Assembly (NCBI GenBank): GCA_033063855.1
Contig: CP093830.1
Span: 17,732,854 to 17,796,853, forward strand
Direction of reading: 5' to 3'
Length of the DNA stretch: 64,000 nt
Origin: Smittia aterrima
Taxonomy: Eukaryota; Arthropoda; Insecta; Diptera; Chironomidae
Part shown: piece after piece, positions 1 to 12,614 of the stretch
How the letters are laid out: each line of letters starts with the position of its first letter
Numbering within the stretch: position 1 is the first letter of the stretch
Notes under the pieces: generated by a model
Database searches by the model: none
What the model saw: only the letters and a program-made list of their open reading frames with translations
What the model was told of the DNA's origin: nothing
Translations under genes and position numbers: made by a program

Positions 1-3000
1 GTTGCATTTCGTATTCAATTCGAAGGCAAAAGGCAAATCAGGAATTCGCAGAAATACTAATTGGATGATTTCTGCTGTTTTCGAGTTGCTTTGGGTTTTG
101 TTTTATTGTTGTATCAACTTTACTGACATTGTTCGCGTTCGCCCCGAAAAAAAAGAGAGCACAAAAGTAACGGAAGGAAGGGACACAGCGAACGAAAAGT
201 TTTCTTCGCTTTTTGGCATTTCATGCAAAATTAAAATTTATTTTATTGCTGAAAAAATATTTTTGGATACGTTGTTGAAGGTTTCCAAGTTTCCATCGCG
301 GAATTTTGCGTCTGTAAATGGAATTTCGTATCATTCAATCATAAATGTTGACGGCACAAGCAGACATGACTCGTTTGGATCTCTCTCACTCCTCTCGCAA
401 TTACAGCAAATTCAAAATATTGTCGATCGAATGCACTCGACACGTTAGCCTCTGTAAAGGTATTTTCATTCCATTTTTAAACGCTCGCAAGGCTTAATCA
501 ATTATGCACGATAAATTCACTTAAACTTCTGCAAGAGATGCAGTCGTGAAGCAATTGATACATAATAATTCGCGAAGCATAAAAGGCTTGAACTTCCAGA
601 GAAAGATTCAGAATGAAGGAGGCAGACTTGTTATTTAAAATATGGAGAAGTTAAGTGAAGTGAAAAAAAAACAAAACGAAGAAGAATTTACGGCCACTGA
701 TTCGGTCATTAAAATATTGTTCAATAAAAATATATAAAATAGAAGTCATTGCCATTCGAAGACTTGAAACAGGTGCGAGAATTAACAGCTTCAGGTGAAA
801 ATTGTTGATAATATAATAAAATATGAATGCGGTTGCTTGAATGTTCCATTTCGAGTCATCTCGCCTTTATCATCATCATCGGCATTATCATACAAGTCTT
901 CGGTATGACGTGACCGTTTTCGAAAGTTGACAGACGCAGATCGAGTGCAAAAACACAAAGAAATTCGATAAATTTTAATTAAAAGTTGCGAGCTTGGAAA
1001 AGTCTTTTCCCAATAAAGAAGTCGCGCGGTCGCATGTTGAAAACGATTGCCATTCGACTATTGACGAAAAAAGCAAACAAACAAACCATGACAGGAGCGA
1101 TTTGATTGTGAAGCGAGTCAGCGCAAAAACTGACGCAATAAAAGTTCATTGAATTCCGTGCTTACTCGCAATTACATAAACGAGTCGTCATTTTACAAAT
1201 TTGTGCAATATAAGGAAGATGAAATGCTCTGTTCGTCCAAATCAGGACGGAAAGTTAACATTTTATCATCGACTCTTTCAGCTTCTAGCTGTTAACTGCT
1301 TGGATAACGTTTGGTGAAAGCTGAAGCGCTTTCTTTCATGCTCTTTTACTTATCAGCAAATGCCGCAATAAATAATTTAAAGGGTCGACGATGTAATCTG
1401 ACCAGAAACATCTTTATGATCGAAAGAAGGTCAGAGGACCTTTTAGTCGAAGGAGAAAAACAACGAAACTGCTTAATTAAAAGAGGATCGTCGACTACCG
1501 CAGCCATTCGCTTTGGAAAACATCTGTTGTTGGATTGAGACGCCACATTTAGCTAAGAATTTAATTAAGCGCCTAGAAACATGAAATCTAAAATTCAAAT
1601 TCCTGATTGAGATCTTTTGTTAGTTTCTAGCAATTTATTTTGTAACTTTCAGAGCTGACATAATTGCGTTGAGAGAAATGTTTGTTGTCGGCTTCTCAAC
1701 GCTCGCAAATGAATTTTAATTTTAAAAAGAAACAACAATGAAACTCGACAAATTATTGAGTCTTCTTACAATTTAGTTCTAATCTGATTTCTACTTCAAA
1801 CGCTCGTTCATTTCATTTGACTCTACAAACACGACAAACTTTTTTTTTGATTTGTCATAATTGAAACTTCCTCCAATTAATGTCTGTGCGACTGTTTGTT
1901 TTCTACTTTTGGTCATTCATGTTGTTGATGGCTTTTTGTCGACTATGGTCACCGACAGACGAGAACGAAAAGAGAAATGGCCTCTTGGGAGAGTTAAGTT
2001 GGACTAATTAAGCAATTTAATGAGAAACGACCGCAATCGTATTTAATTGACATTTAATTGAACTTTTTTTTTCGGACGTTTTCTTCTTGATTATTGAAAC
2101 CACCTCCCGCTCATGTTCGTGATAAATTTACTTTGATTTCAGTAGAAAATTAATGTAGAGCACGCAATCGATTTTTTTTCTTCTTCGTCGTTGGCTAATT
2201 TGATGCTTAGTTTGGTTATTCAAATGAGTAGCCTGGCGTGGCTGTTCCGACAGAATAATCCAAACGCTTCAAAGTGAACACTTTTATTCGAAACATGTGC
2301 TCAGATTCAATTCCTTCCGACACTCAGACGAAAACAAGAAGGAAATTTGTGTCAGCAGCAATTTAGTCGAAAATTTTCTTTGGAATTTAAGACAAGAATC
2401 GCGACGAGCGTATCGTGACATGATTTGAAGGAAAAGGCGAACGCCTTGTTGTTTCTAATTTAACGGCCTCTTAATATTTCAGCATTTTTATTTACCGCAA
2501 ATGATAAATGATCGGAATCATCAGACGCCGTAATTTCTGAGAAGAACATATGACAGGAGATTTCTTTCTTTTTTACTCGAAAATCAAAATACCGTGCGAA
2601 AGCAATTAAAATTCTCTTTTCTCGTTTGACAGTTCAAGTTCTCGTTCCCAGAACGATCGCTTCAATTAATTTTTCATCTCAGAGATTGTTTAATGAGTTC
2701 ACGTAATTGATTCGTCATTTGTTTGCGAGAATGAGTTCCGACGGTTTTTGCTTTTCGCTGACTTCACAACAAAAGTAATTGAATAGCGTAAGAAAGCGAG
2801 TACAACAAAAAAATGAAAAAAAGTCTCGTTTCACTTCTTATTAGTGTTTTCATTTAGAAGTGTGGACTATCGCCAATCATTTGTAGCGATTATGATTTCA
2901 CAGAACAATCCGAGGTTGTCAAACAAAACACTTTTCGTTACTCACACTTTCAAGAGATTTCTCACTAACACAATCAAATCGAGACATTGATTGTGTTGTA

Positions 3001-6000
3001 CGCACGCCCAATGTTTCCACCAATCAGATTAATGTTGAGGATTAATGTAATGTTTCAATGTTTTATGTTTTATTTCAATGTTGAGTGAAACATTTCTCAA
3101 TGTTTTTCAATGTTTTGAGATCTACAAAAAAAAATAAAATCTTCGACAGCTGAAAACAGTTTTCTAATGCTTTTCAAATATAAATACTTTGCAGATCATT
3201 GTGCAAGTCAGCTTTAAATCAAAGCGTGCCACAAAATTGTTCAACAATTGAAAGATTCTTTAAATATTTCGTGAACCTTTCGCTTTGGGACTTTTTAAAA
3301 ATTACCTGTTCGCTCTTTTGAGAATTAAGAAAATCATAAATTAATATTATAACACTCATTTATGCAAATTCGAAGAAATTCGAATTCTTTTGAATGATAA
3401 TTTGGTTAATTTAGGTTTTTTCTTCATCGTCTCTTTGCCGACATTAAACGAAATTAATTGTGCACAGATAAATCATCATTAATTCAATTTATGTTTCTCT
3501 TATATTGCGCACACTCATTTGTTATCTTACTTCTTTGCTTGGCTCTAAGTGTGACCACCCCAACGTAGTCCTAATAAATTAAAGGTTTCAAAACAGCAAT
3601 TCGGACCGAATCAAAACATCTGAAAACAAATTAATAAACGAGGGGGATAGCGTCGAACGTTTTTACGGCTTAAAGATTCAAATTTCTTTCTTAATCATAA
3701 ATTTATTGCTTTTCGATTGTGTTTGGTAGAGTGAGAGAATGGAAATGAATACTTAATTGAATAACATTCATGTTTCGAGCATTAATTTGTTTTATGATAA
3801 TTTGTGAATCTTTGGAGAAATTCGTTTTGTGCTTCTCGCAATTTTTGATTTTGTCGTGAAACATTTTAATTGAAAACTTGATCGAATATTTAAGAGAAAT
3901 CTCTATCAACCCATGAGAAATAATTCAGTTTGAAAAGTGAGTAAAAAGAAGAAAGAGAAGCTTTTTATTTAATTAACACCGATTTATGACATTTTCGAGA
4001 GATTTCTCAAAAGGTCTCAACATCATAAACTAGGATTAAACTCTTTTATTGCGCTAATGCTCGTTAGAATTCAAATTGCTTAATGACGATGACTTGGTGT
4101 GGGGTATGTGAGAGTGGTCAAGGATGGTTTTTCTGAATCGAAAATCTATTAATAATCAAATGATTTATAGTGTGATCACGTTTGAAAAACGATCGAACTC
4201 TCGTGGAATTTATAATTAAAATGTAATTCCATCCAACGAGATTTGAATGTTGAGGCCAATTAAAAGCCAACTCTTGTTTATAATTAATTTGTTTCTGAGA
4301 GATGGGGTCGTGATTAGACTTGGTAGGTTTCAGATTGTCAAACAATTTTGTCGCGGCAAAGATTTAGAAACGAAATCTTTCCCATCAATGGACCCACAAA
4401 AAGTTTCTAAGTAGAAAACCAAATCGTATCATCGAGAGTCTTGATAATGGCCCAATTAAAAGACAAAAATCTCTCACAGCAACACAACAAGTTCCAATTT
4501 GAATAAAATGCCAATAACGCGTATCTCAGTTGATAAGTGACGATATAAACAAAACTTCTCTCGTCTCTTTTGGTCTTAACATCCGTGCCTGCTGTGGTGA
4601 CAAAATCTCATGGGGGAAATCACCGACGAAACATTCCCTTATCGAAGTTTATTTGGTCGTAAATTAGCGCAATTAATAAAAAATTCAAATCCAATAAATT
4701 TCAGAGCTTCGGGTCTTTTTTTTCGGTAGCATTTCTCAGGAAATATCCCAATTAGGTTTTTTATTTTGTTTCTTCGGCGAGATACAGAAGTTTACGAACG
4801 TATAGCATTTCTTCGAGCTTCATTCAGAAACTGAAATCTCTCCATAAAATTCCTGAACTTACGAGCGTTGTTAACGATCATCGCCGACCGGAGAAACAGT
4901 CACACGGACGAAGCGAGATAAAGCGACAACGAAATCTTCGACTTGAACGAAAGTTAATTTTTGTCGAAATAAAGTTTCATTAATTGGACAAAACGACTGA
5001 CTACTTAATTTAAATAAAATAATATTGATGCGTGGCTCGACGAATAGCACGATGGGGCCTGTCAAGTGATTAAAGATTTCAGTTTTGATAGAAAGAAAAA
5101 AAAACAATTAGCAGCGTCTCCTTAGACTTAATTAATTCTTGAGTGATTGCTTCCTGTTGTGAAAAAAGAATCAAAGATGAATATTGATTTGTCTGTGCGA
5201 TGCTGCCGTCTCTCAAAGTTCATACAAACAGATCAAAATGTTTCTGATTCAGTAGCAAACACTTTGACCAAAATTCATCGACGATTGTCACGATAAGATC
5301 GCCATCGACAAAAAGTGATCTCAACCAAAACGTTTGTCTCATCCAATCAGTTGATTTATCGACGTAAGCTGCAGAATTGAATTCCTCGCTGATACACCTA
5401 TAATGATCAATTATTTTCCTCGCCCATTATATGAAATAATAAATTGATATTGTTTGGTATTGGGCGACAAAAGAATTGTCGAATAATTTTTATAATGAAC
5501 ATCGCTTGTGCAGAGCAGAGAGCTGCTGCTCGGGAGACGACGACGACGATGGAAAATAAATGGTCAGGAGAGAGAGAAAACTCGATGACAGTTTTCAATT
5601 GAAATGAAATCGTTAATTCAATAAATTGAATTCGTTTTGCTGCCGGTAATTGGTATCACATCAGAAATATTGGAACAAATTCACAAGATTTATTCAATAT
5701 TCTGCTTTTGTTTACTTCCAACTAGGCACAGAGCGAGAGGCTCTCCTAGTTTCTTGTCGTAATCAATGGTAAACTTCTTTTGTCTGCACTTCAAGTTGAA
5801 GTCAAGTGAGGTTGCTGTGCAATCGTCTCGTACTTTGCAGTCCAATTGAACCGTGAAAAGTCGATTGAATACAATTGAATTTAAAGGCGCACTTAATGTC
5901 ATTTAAGCGAAGGAAATGAAGTTCTTCAAGATTATCAGTTTGCAGTTTTGCCGTCGCCTTAACCGCGAACAATAATACGATGACGACGACTCCATGGAAA

Positions 6001-8652
6001 GTGTAATTAAATATTAAAATTCTTAACACTGTAGCAAACGAACGGGAGAGAGAACTCCTCTCGGTTTATGGCTCGATTCATCAACTTCACTGAAAAGGAG
6101 AAGGAAAATATTTTTTTATTTCATATCGAATGATAATTTTTCGTGCCATTTATCGAAACGATATGGTGAGACATTTTTCAGATGGAACTGTGACATGTTT
6201 CTTGATAATTACAGAAATGACAACTTGTCGATCATGGATTGCAGACTTGCCAAGAAAATCATCTTGAGAGATGTCTGATTGAAGATCAGTCACGACTTCA
6301 ATCGTTTCAAGTGAATCGATTCGTTTCGTTCCATGCAAATCGTTCTCTTATTACGACAATGCAATTAAGCTCTGGCTGCTGGACCCAGTCAAATCATTAA
6401 TCATAATTAAATGACACCTTTGTAGCTTGAAAAGGCCTCGGAAGGATTTCTTTTCTTTCTTTTCGGTCGTGGCGAGCGAGAAAAAAGAGAAAATCAAAAG
6501 CGAAATAAATTCAATGAATTTTAATTCTTCGATTCAAGAATTTAGGACAGCGACGTAAAAAGTTGAAAAAGGGCAACTGCATCATTAACGATCTGAAGAA
6601 AGACAAATTCGAGAATTTTAACAACCAAAAAATTCTCACTAAACTGCAATAAATTCCATGTTCACTCAACCTGTGCTGTGTTTTATAAGGAAATCATTGC
6701 GCAATTTGTGGACGAATCATGCGATAATTTTATTTCTCTATTTGGTGCGACAGTGAGCTTTCGGCTGATTGTGAATCGCTTAAGGAAATATTGTCCATTG
6801 ATTGATTTAAAAAGAGAGACGGACGTGGCTGAGTTTTGCCGACAAAACCTTCAAAGTCTTAGTCTCATTTCTTTTGAAGGCACGAGACTTGATCTTCTTC
6901 GATTAAAAAAAGCAAAAACATTTGAGGAAGTTCAATTAATCAACGGAATATCAAACAGAGAAACAAAACTCGATCAGAGAAGTTTTCTGTGTCATTGAAA
7001 TATTTTCTTAATTTGCCTTTAATTTCTTTTGCTTCCTTCGGACAAATCTTCCGAAAAAAAAACGTGTTTGATTGCAGAAACAGGTAGCGAGACGCAAGGC
7101 ACGAAAGACCGATTTACCTCTTCGTAATTTGTCATCTGTTTTAATTGGGAACAAGCCTCGAGTCCAAAGCAGCAAAAGACGACGACAACGATTTCTGACC
7201 CGAATCTTGTTTCTCTCAAGAGGAAAATATAAAATTTAGCGCATTCGCGAGTGATTGAATTGCATAAAAATAAGACATAAGCGGCGAAGAAATGTTTAAA
7301 TTCATCAAAATGGCGGTTTCTTACTTCATTGCGAGACTCGATCGAAAAATTGCATGAAGAATTTTAACAAGCAAAGGTTTTTTTTTTGTCGTCGTCCAGA
7401 GATGCTCAGTTATTGTTTTTGACTTTCGATTCTCTTTCACGTTTCATTCGGCAGCGCGAGAAAGAAAACAGGTTGGCGGAGAATGAATCTTGTCGCAATA
7501 ATTTTCTTATCTGTTTGGCTTCTGGTTTTCCATTATTCGGCGTGCGACATACACGCATAAAATATTAATTGGATTTATTTGTCTTCTCTGCCTTCGCGAG
7601 AGAGCAATTCCAGGTCATTGTTTCGTGTGTTTTGCGCGAGAATGAAATGCAATTGTGAATGCAATTAGTGCGATTCCAATTATGATAAAGAATCTTTACA
7701 AAACGTAGACTCTTCTGTCGTTCGATCTGTGTCTCTTCTCTAGTTTCTGCTTCGCAGACGATCCCGAGATGCTTTCTCACGTACTTGAAAGAAAGAAAAC
7801 TTTTTTTTGTTCTGTAAAATTTCTCTTAGCAATTTAACGAATCGTGCGATAAATCTTTCTCGTTCCAATTCGATCTACACGATGAAGATCTCGAAGGAAT
7901 TCATTCAACTATCATTGCCTTTTATTACAACTCTCTGGACAATTAAAAGAGATCCTTGTGATTTATTGTCCATCTCACAAAAGGAAGAAATCTTTTGAAA
8001 AACTTTATGAATGAAAAGGATTTTTATAATTGAGACAAGTTGTCCATTGAAGAAATCGACTCTTCACAAATGCAATAAAAATGATTTCATGGAATCATAA
8101 AAATTTGTAAATTTCTTTGAAAGAAGATGAAATTAAATTTTTTATGATTTGAAATTAATAAATTATTTAACAAACTTGGATTCAGAAATGCTTTGTGATA
8201 GTCAACGAGTCGACTGCTTGGCAGCAGCTTAAAAAGATTTAGTTGTAAAGCTTACTTGAAAATGTACAAGAGATCCTGTTCGAAAGAAAATATTTTGTTA
8301 GTGAAATTGAATTATTTTTATTTGGGTAAGTTTCTTAAAAATGCTTTTACCGAGGCAATTTAACTTAGTTCTTGTGTTAATATACTTCGGATCATTAGTT
8401 ATTGAAGGCTTAACACTTCAGCATTACTCAGGAGCATTAAATAAGCTTAATTAAGAAAATCGATCCGTTAGAAAAAAATTCAAGCTTCCAATACTTCCAG
8501 TGGAAAGACTAAAACTCCGATTGGAAGTCCACATCAAAAGCGCTCTTTCCAATAAAATATTTCACAAGTTGGTAAAAGAAGAAAAAGATTTTTTCGGTCG
8601 CGGAGTTTTAAAAATTAGTTATAGTTTATAATCCCACACCAACAGTGATAAA
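1..8652. other. gene-free stretch (intergenic or intronic)
   Basis: I find no coding region I can support here. The open frames present (for example 2-448 and 6678-6998, both plus) lack recognisable domains, and I see no convincing splice-linked continuation. The sequence is AT-rich with many AATTAA-type runs and poly-T tracts. A short repetitive patch built on the unit CAATGTTT lies at 3008-3117. No tRNA-like A/B box pair was seen. It could be the intron or upstream region of a gene outside the window. Confidence 0.5.
3008..3117. repeat. degenerate CAATGTTT-rich repeat patch
   Basis: The word AATGTT, mostly as CAATGTTT or TAATGTTT, recurs seven times in about 110 bp with irregular spacing and intervening T-rich filler. 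It looks like a decayed minisatellite or simple-sequence expansion. No coding function is apparent. Confidence 0.5.
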
Positions 8653-11600
8653 ATGTCGATTCGGGCAAAATTTCTTGGTTTTGTTGACGTGTTAATGCGG
8701 ATTCCGCCGCTTTTTCTACTCGACGAGATTCTAAAAATGAATTTATTTGAAAGTGCTCCAACACAGCTTAATTATTTAGTCGCAGAACTCAACGAAACAA
8801 TCAGCGATAACATTACAACAGCAAATGTTACCGATTCTGCAATGAACAGCCTTGATTTCTACGCGCTGTCGCTGACCCTCTTTAGATTCGTGGTGTTTCT
8901 AATAGGTAAATCAATCGGCCTCAGTAAAAAAAAGTTCCTTGGTCATAAAAAAATATTGCGAAGTTTATGTTTTCTTCTTTGTTTTGGACGATGATCTGAA
9001 AAAGAAAAACAACGGTTCTGATTCATTCGCAGTGGTGTGTGAACGTTTTAAATTCTTTAGTGCAGAATTTAAAAGTTGAAAGACATTAGACCACAAGAAG
9101 ACACGAGCGTTACTACTACTCAAGACACGAGAAGGAAAAAAAATGTCAGGGTCATATGAATCGTAATTTGCTCTATGTGCACTCTACAGCTCGTTTTCCA
9201 ATCGACGGCTTACTCGCACTTAAAAAAAGCTGCTCAACGATCAAGAGCATGATGTCGTGAGTGTTGCAATCATTATTTTGCGCTGAGCCGCTTTGGTTTT
9301 TCATGGTGACAAAGCGAATTTGTCTTCTACAAATGCACTGCTCAATATTCATAGATGAAGGTCGACTGTGTGATAATCGTCATCTTTATACCCAAAAAAA
9401 GAAGTTTTTTCTTTATCGCCAAAACCGGTTCGGAAAACGTTGACACTGAAAACGAAAACATAGACTTTTACTGTCCGTCAATATTTTCGTACGCAATCTC
9501 TTGATCGTGACCTTTATCAATCTTCTCTTTGTTATGCTTCATTTTTTAGGATGCTTCAGCTCAGTGGCGATCTTTATGCTTTGGACTCGGCATCTTGTTA
9601 TCGTCTACATGTACCTTACATCAGTGCTGCTAATCTTTCTCTCGTATTGGAGTAACTTGTCAGCAATCGCACTTATCAAAGATGGACCGAGTCTACTTGA
9701 AGACGTTCTAAATGTCAACATAACGAGACTGACGGCAGCGGACGGAGCGGCTGTAAGTCTCATGCCGCACTTCTTTCTTCAGTGGGTGATGGGTACGATA
9801 TTCTCGTATATTCATCTTGGACCAAAGCATACTTGGACGCAAAAAGCGTTACCATTTACGTTCCTAACACCGCTTCTACTAGCCACGCTGCCAATTCCAA
9901 TCAAGGTCGTGAAGCATGCGCCGACATTCGCTGCTGTACTCCCACTCGTGCTTGCAAAGATTGCAATCTGGAGTGCATCAGTTGACATATTTAAAACATT
10001 GATCAGCGGCTATCGACACGCTGTGAGTTTCGCTGAGAACTTTGGGCTATCAGCCCTTGTGGAGAATGAGTGGCAACGTTTGAACGTTCCTTGTGTTCTC
10101 CGCGCTTTTTGGACAATCAGATTATTAGAACAATTTGCGACAATGACACTCGACCCTCAAGAACCTCTCACATTTATGTTCACCGTTCAAAAGCTTCTGG
10201 TCACTGGCTGTGAAACACTTATCGCTCTACTCGGAATGACCAGCATCATCTCTATTATCTGCCATTACATTGGAAAAATGTTTCAAATGTTCCTCATGTC
10301 AGAAGAAGACGAAGACAAATCAATCGGAACAGTCTCTGCGATTCTATTCTACATTCTCTCGCTTCAAACTGGTTTGACGACGTTACAACCTGATAAAAGG
10401 TTCATCAGACTTTGTCGGAATATGTGTCTACTTGTTACTGCGCTCCTTCACTTCCTACACAACATGGTTTCACCAATTCTGATGTCGCTCTCGGCTTCGC
10501 ACAATCCCTCACGAAAAAGACATACAAGAGCTCTACTCGTTTGCGTGTTTTTGCTTGCTGCGCCAATTCTTCTTCTTGTGACTTTGTGGAGTCGTCATCA
10601 ACCAAGCACTTGGCTTCTTGCTGTTACTGTTTTCTCGATTGAAGTTGTCGTTAAGGTAAAATCTCTATGATTGTTAATTGCTCTTCATGGTTATCTCTAA
10701 CATTTGATTATTTAAGGTGATGGTGAGTTTAGCGACTTACACGCTATTTCTACTCGATGCCCGACGCCAAACCTTCTGGGAGCGACTAGATGACTACATT
10801 TACTATATCAAAGCATTTGGAAACTCAGTCGAGTTTTGTTTTGGCATTTTTCTCTTCTTCAATGGTGCATGGATTCTCATCTTTGAGTCTGGTAAGTTGC
10901 CGTTATTCAGACGTCGTTTATCAAAATGTTGCTTCATTGGTTATCGGGATTTTCTTTTGCGCTTGATTTCGTAAATCTGAATCATTCACGGACAAGCTTT
11001 TTTTTTATGATAGCCGGTCGATAAAACGAGAGTGAAAGGTTATTTTATAGCGAAAATTGATTATTAATAATTAAATAGCTTCTTTCTTCAATGGAAAGAG
11101 CTTCGTGTTGTCTAGCGTTTGTGCTTTTCCAGTTTCCCATCAAACGATTGACATTGAAAACATTCCACGCTCATTGCGCGTACCCTTGAATGTGGATAAG
11201 TTTGAACTTGAAGGGAAATGTGGTAACGAAATCTGTTAGCGGGGGCGAAGGTCGCTTAACAACTTGATGAATTGACGTCATTATTGATGGACTGGAATAA
11301 CAAAATTGTTTTGGTTCATTCACCTAAATTTGAAGATACATGAGATGATATTCATGGTCAAGTGTCTTCTCTCTTAAAAGCGAAGAGTTATTTCCAATAC
11401 CAATGACTGTCTATTGTTTCAAAAAATTTAATAATATTTTAAATTTTTATTTTTTATTTTGCTGTTTTATATTTTTCTTTCTCTTTTTTTGTATATAACT
11501 CTTCCACTATCACCTTGATCGTTCCTATATGACAATTTATTGATTAGAACACAATTATGCAGGTAGTTTAATTAGAGGCGTGATGCTAATTGTGCACAGG

Positions 11601-12322
11601 TGAGTGAAGAAACTTTGCTTAACCGGAAGATTTCCTCATCATCGATTTTTTCTTTGTCTTCAGCTACTTTAACATTTGGTGCGAAGCTAAGGCCGGTTGG
11701 TCAGTTTATATTAAGCGTCGAACTGCCGTACAGAAGATATCATCATTGTCAGAAGCATCAGCGACAGAACTTCAAAACTTTGACGATGTTTGCGCAATTT
11801 GCTATCAAGAGATGTCGTCTGCGAAAATCACACGATGCAAACATTATTTCCATGGAGTTTGTTTACGAAAATGGCTCTATGTGCAAGACAAAGTAAGAGA
11901 TGACTTTTTGATGATGATTGTTTGACTCTAAGTTCAATCTTTTCAGTGTCCATTGTGTCATGAAATTGTAATTAATCAAGACTTAAAGGCAGAGCTTCGA
12001 AAAGCAAACGAAGTTGATCAGCCAGAAGAGCAACTTCAACTTCATCAGCAACTTCAACAGCAATTACCAGTAAGTCAAACTCCTTTCTTCATATCTTCAT
12101 CTCATTCATATTCTTTATTAGAACATGGAGCATTTAATGACGCACAATCGTAGATCAACGCCTACGCGTAGCGTTCAACTTCATCACCACAATCGGGGGA
12201 GAAGTGAACCAGAGTCTCGCGAGTCAAGTCACAGTTCTGTGAGTAGCAACACGACTGTGAATACGAATACAAACAGTGGCTCGAGTCGATCGAGTCAAGG
12301 GCGGATGATGGCAGGAAATTGA
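8653..12322 (+). CDS. Trc8: TRC8/RNF139-like ER membrane RING-H2 E3 ubiquitin ligase, seven exons
   Basis: Exons read as 8653-8905, 9550-10655, 10717-10891, 11563-11599, 11664-11892, 11947-12069 and 12122-12322. All have GT-AG borders and keep one frame, giving 707 aa. Residues 1 to about 520 hold many hydrophobic helices. A RING-H2 finger follows at about 567-606 (CAICYQE, then CKHYFHGVC, then CPLC; spacing C-x2-C-x11-C-x-H-x2-H-x2-C-x10-C-x2-C). Behind it are a Gln-rich stretch and a polar Ser/Asn/Arg tail. The family (human RNF139/TRC8, Drosophila Trc8) comprises ER-resident E3 ligases with a sterol-sensing-like membrane part, acting in protein turnover and lipid and translation control. 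The order of a multi-pass region followed by one RING-H2 fits well, and a short low-complexity tail is usual. The start is the first ATG of an open first exon. A more distant 5' exon cannot be excluded. The gene converges with the SLC6 gene at 12615. Confidence 0.9.
11563..11599 (+). CDS. Trc8: 37-nt micro-exon of the TRC8-like gene
   Basis: This exon lies between an acceptor ending TGCAG and a donor GTGAGTG. It joins the 10891 donor and the 11664 acceptor without a frame break and reads GSLIRGVMLIVHS across both junctions. It supplies the membrane-proximal segment just before the cytosolic region that leads to the RING. Skipping it would shift the frame ahead of the RING. Confidence 0.85.
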
Positions 12323-12481
12323 TAAATTGAGCCAATCAAAGATAATCTTTACCTTTACTAATGAAATTAGTCAATTTTTTAAGAAGAGACGAAGCCGTCA
12401 ATGAGCTAGAGAGAAATGTGATACGAAATGTTGGCTTTCAAATGATGAAAGTTTCGAGAAGAGAGCTATGTTGATATGTGA

Positions 12482-12491
12482 AATAAATAAA
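12482..12491 (+). terminator. overlapping polyadenylation signals of the TRC8-like gene
   Basis: Two overlapping AATAAA hexamers lie about 160 bp past the TRC8-like stop codon. They are the likely 3'-end signal. Their closeness to the signal of the converging SLC6 gene (12581-12586, minus) means the two 3' UTRs nearly touch. Confidence 0.55.
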
Positions 12492-12580
12492 CGAGAGGTT
12501 TTGACGATGAGTTTCTGACGAAAGAAAGAAGAATTCTTTGGAAACTTGTCAGCAAAATTTGTTGAATGTAAAATTAAATA

Positions 12581-12586
12581 TTTATT
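12581..12586 (-). terminator. polyadenylation signal of SLC6 gene A
   Basis: AATAAA on the minus strand, about 30 bp past the gene A stop codon. This implies a very short 3' UTR, which suits the convergent arrangement with the TRC8-like gene. Confidence 0.55.
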
Positions 12587-12614
12587 TTGCTGTTTCAAAA
12601 AAATACTTCAGCGC

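Noticed and set aside
2..448. 148-codon plus-strand open frame at the window edge
   Set aside because: No domain, no convincing start context or splice partner, and a composition like the surrounding non-coding DNA. It could only be revived by sequence to the left of the window.
6678..6998. 106-codon plus-strand open frame
   Set aside because: It reads somewhat like protein but has no recognisable motif, no splice-compatible neighbour and no polyadenylation signal close by.
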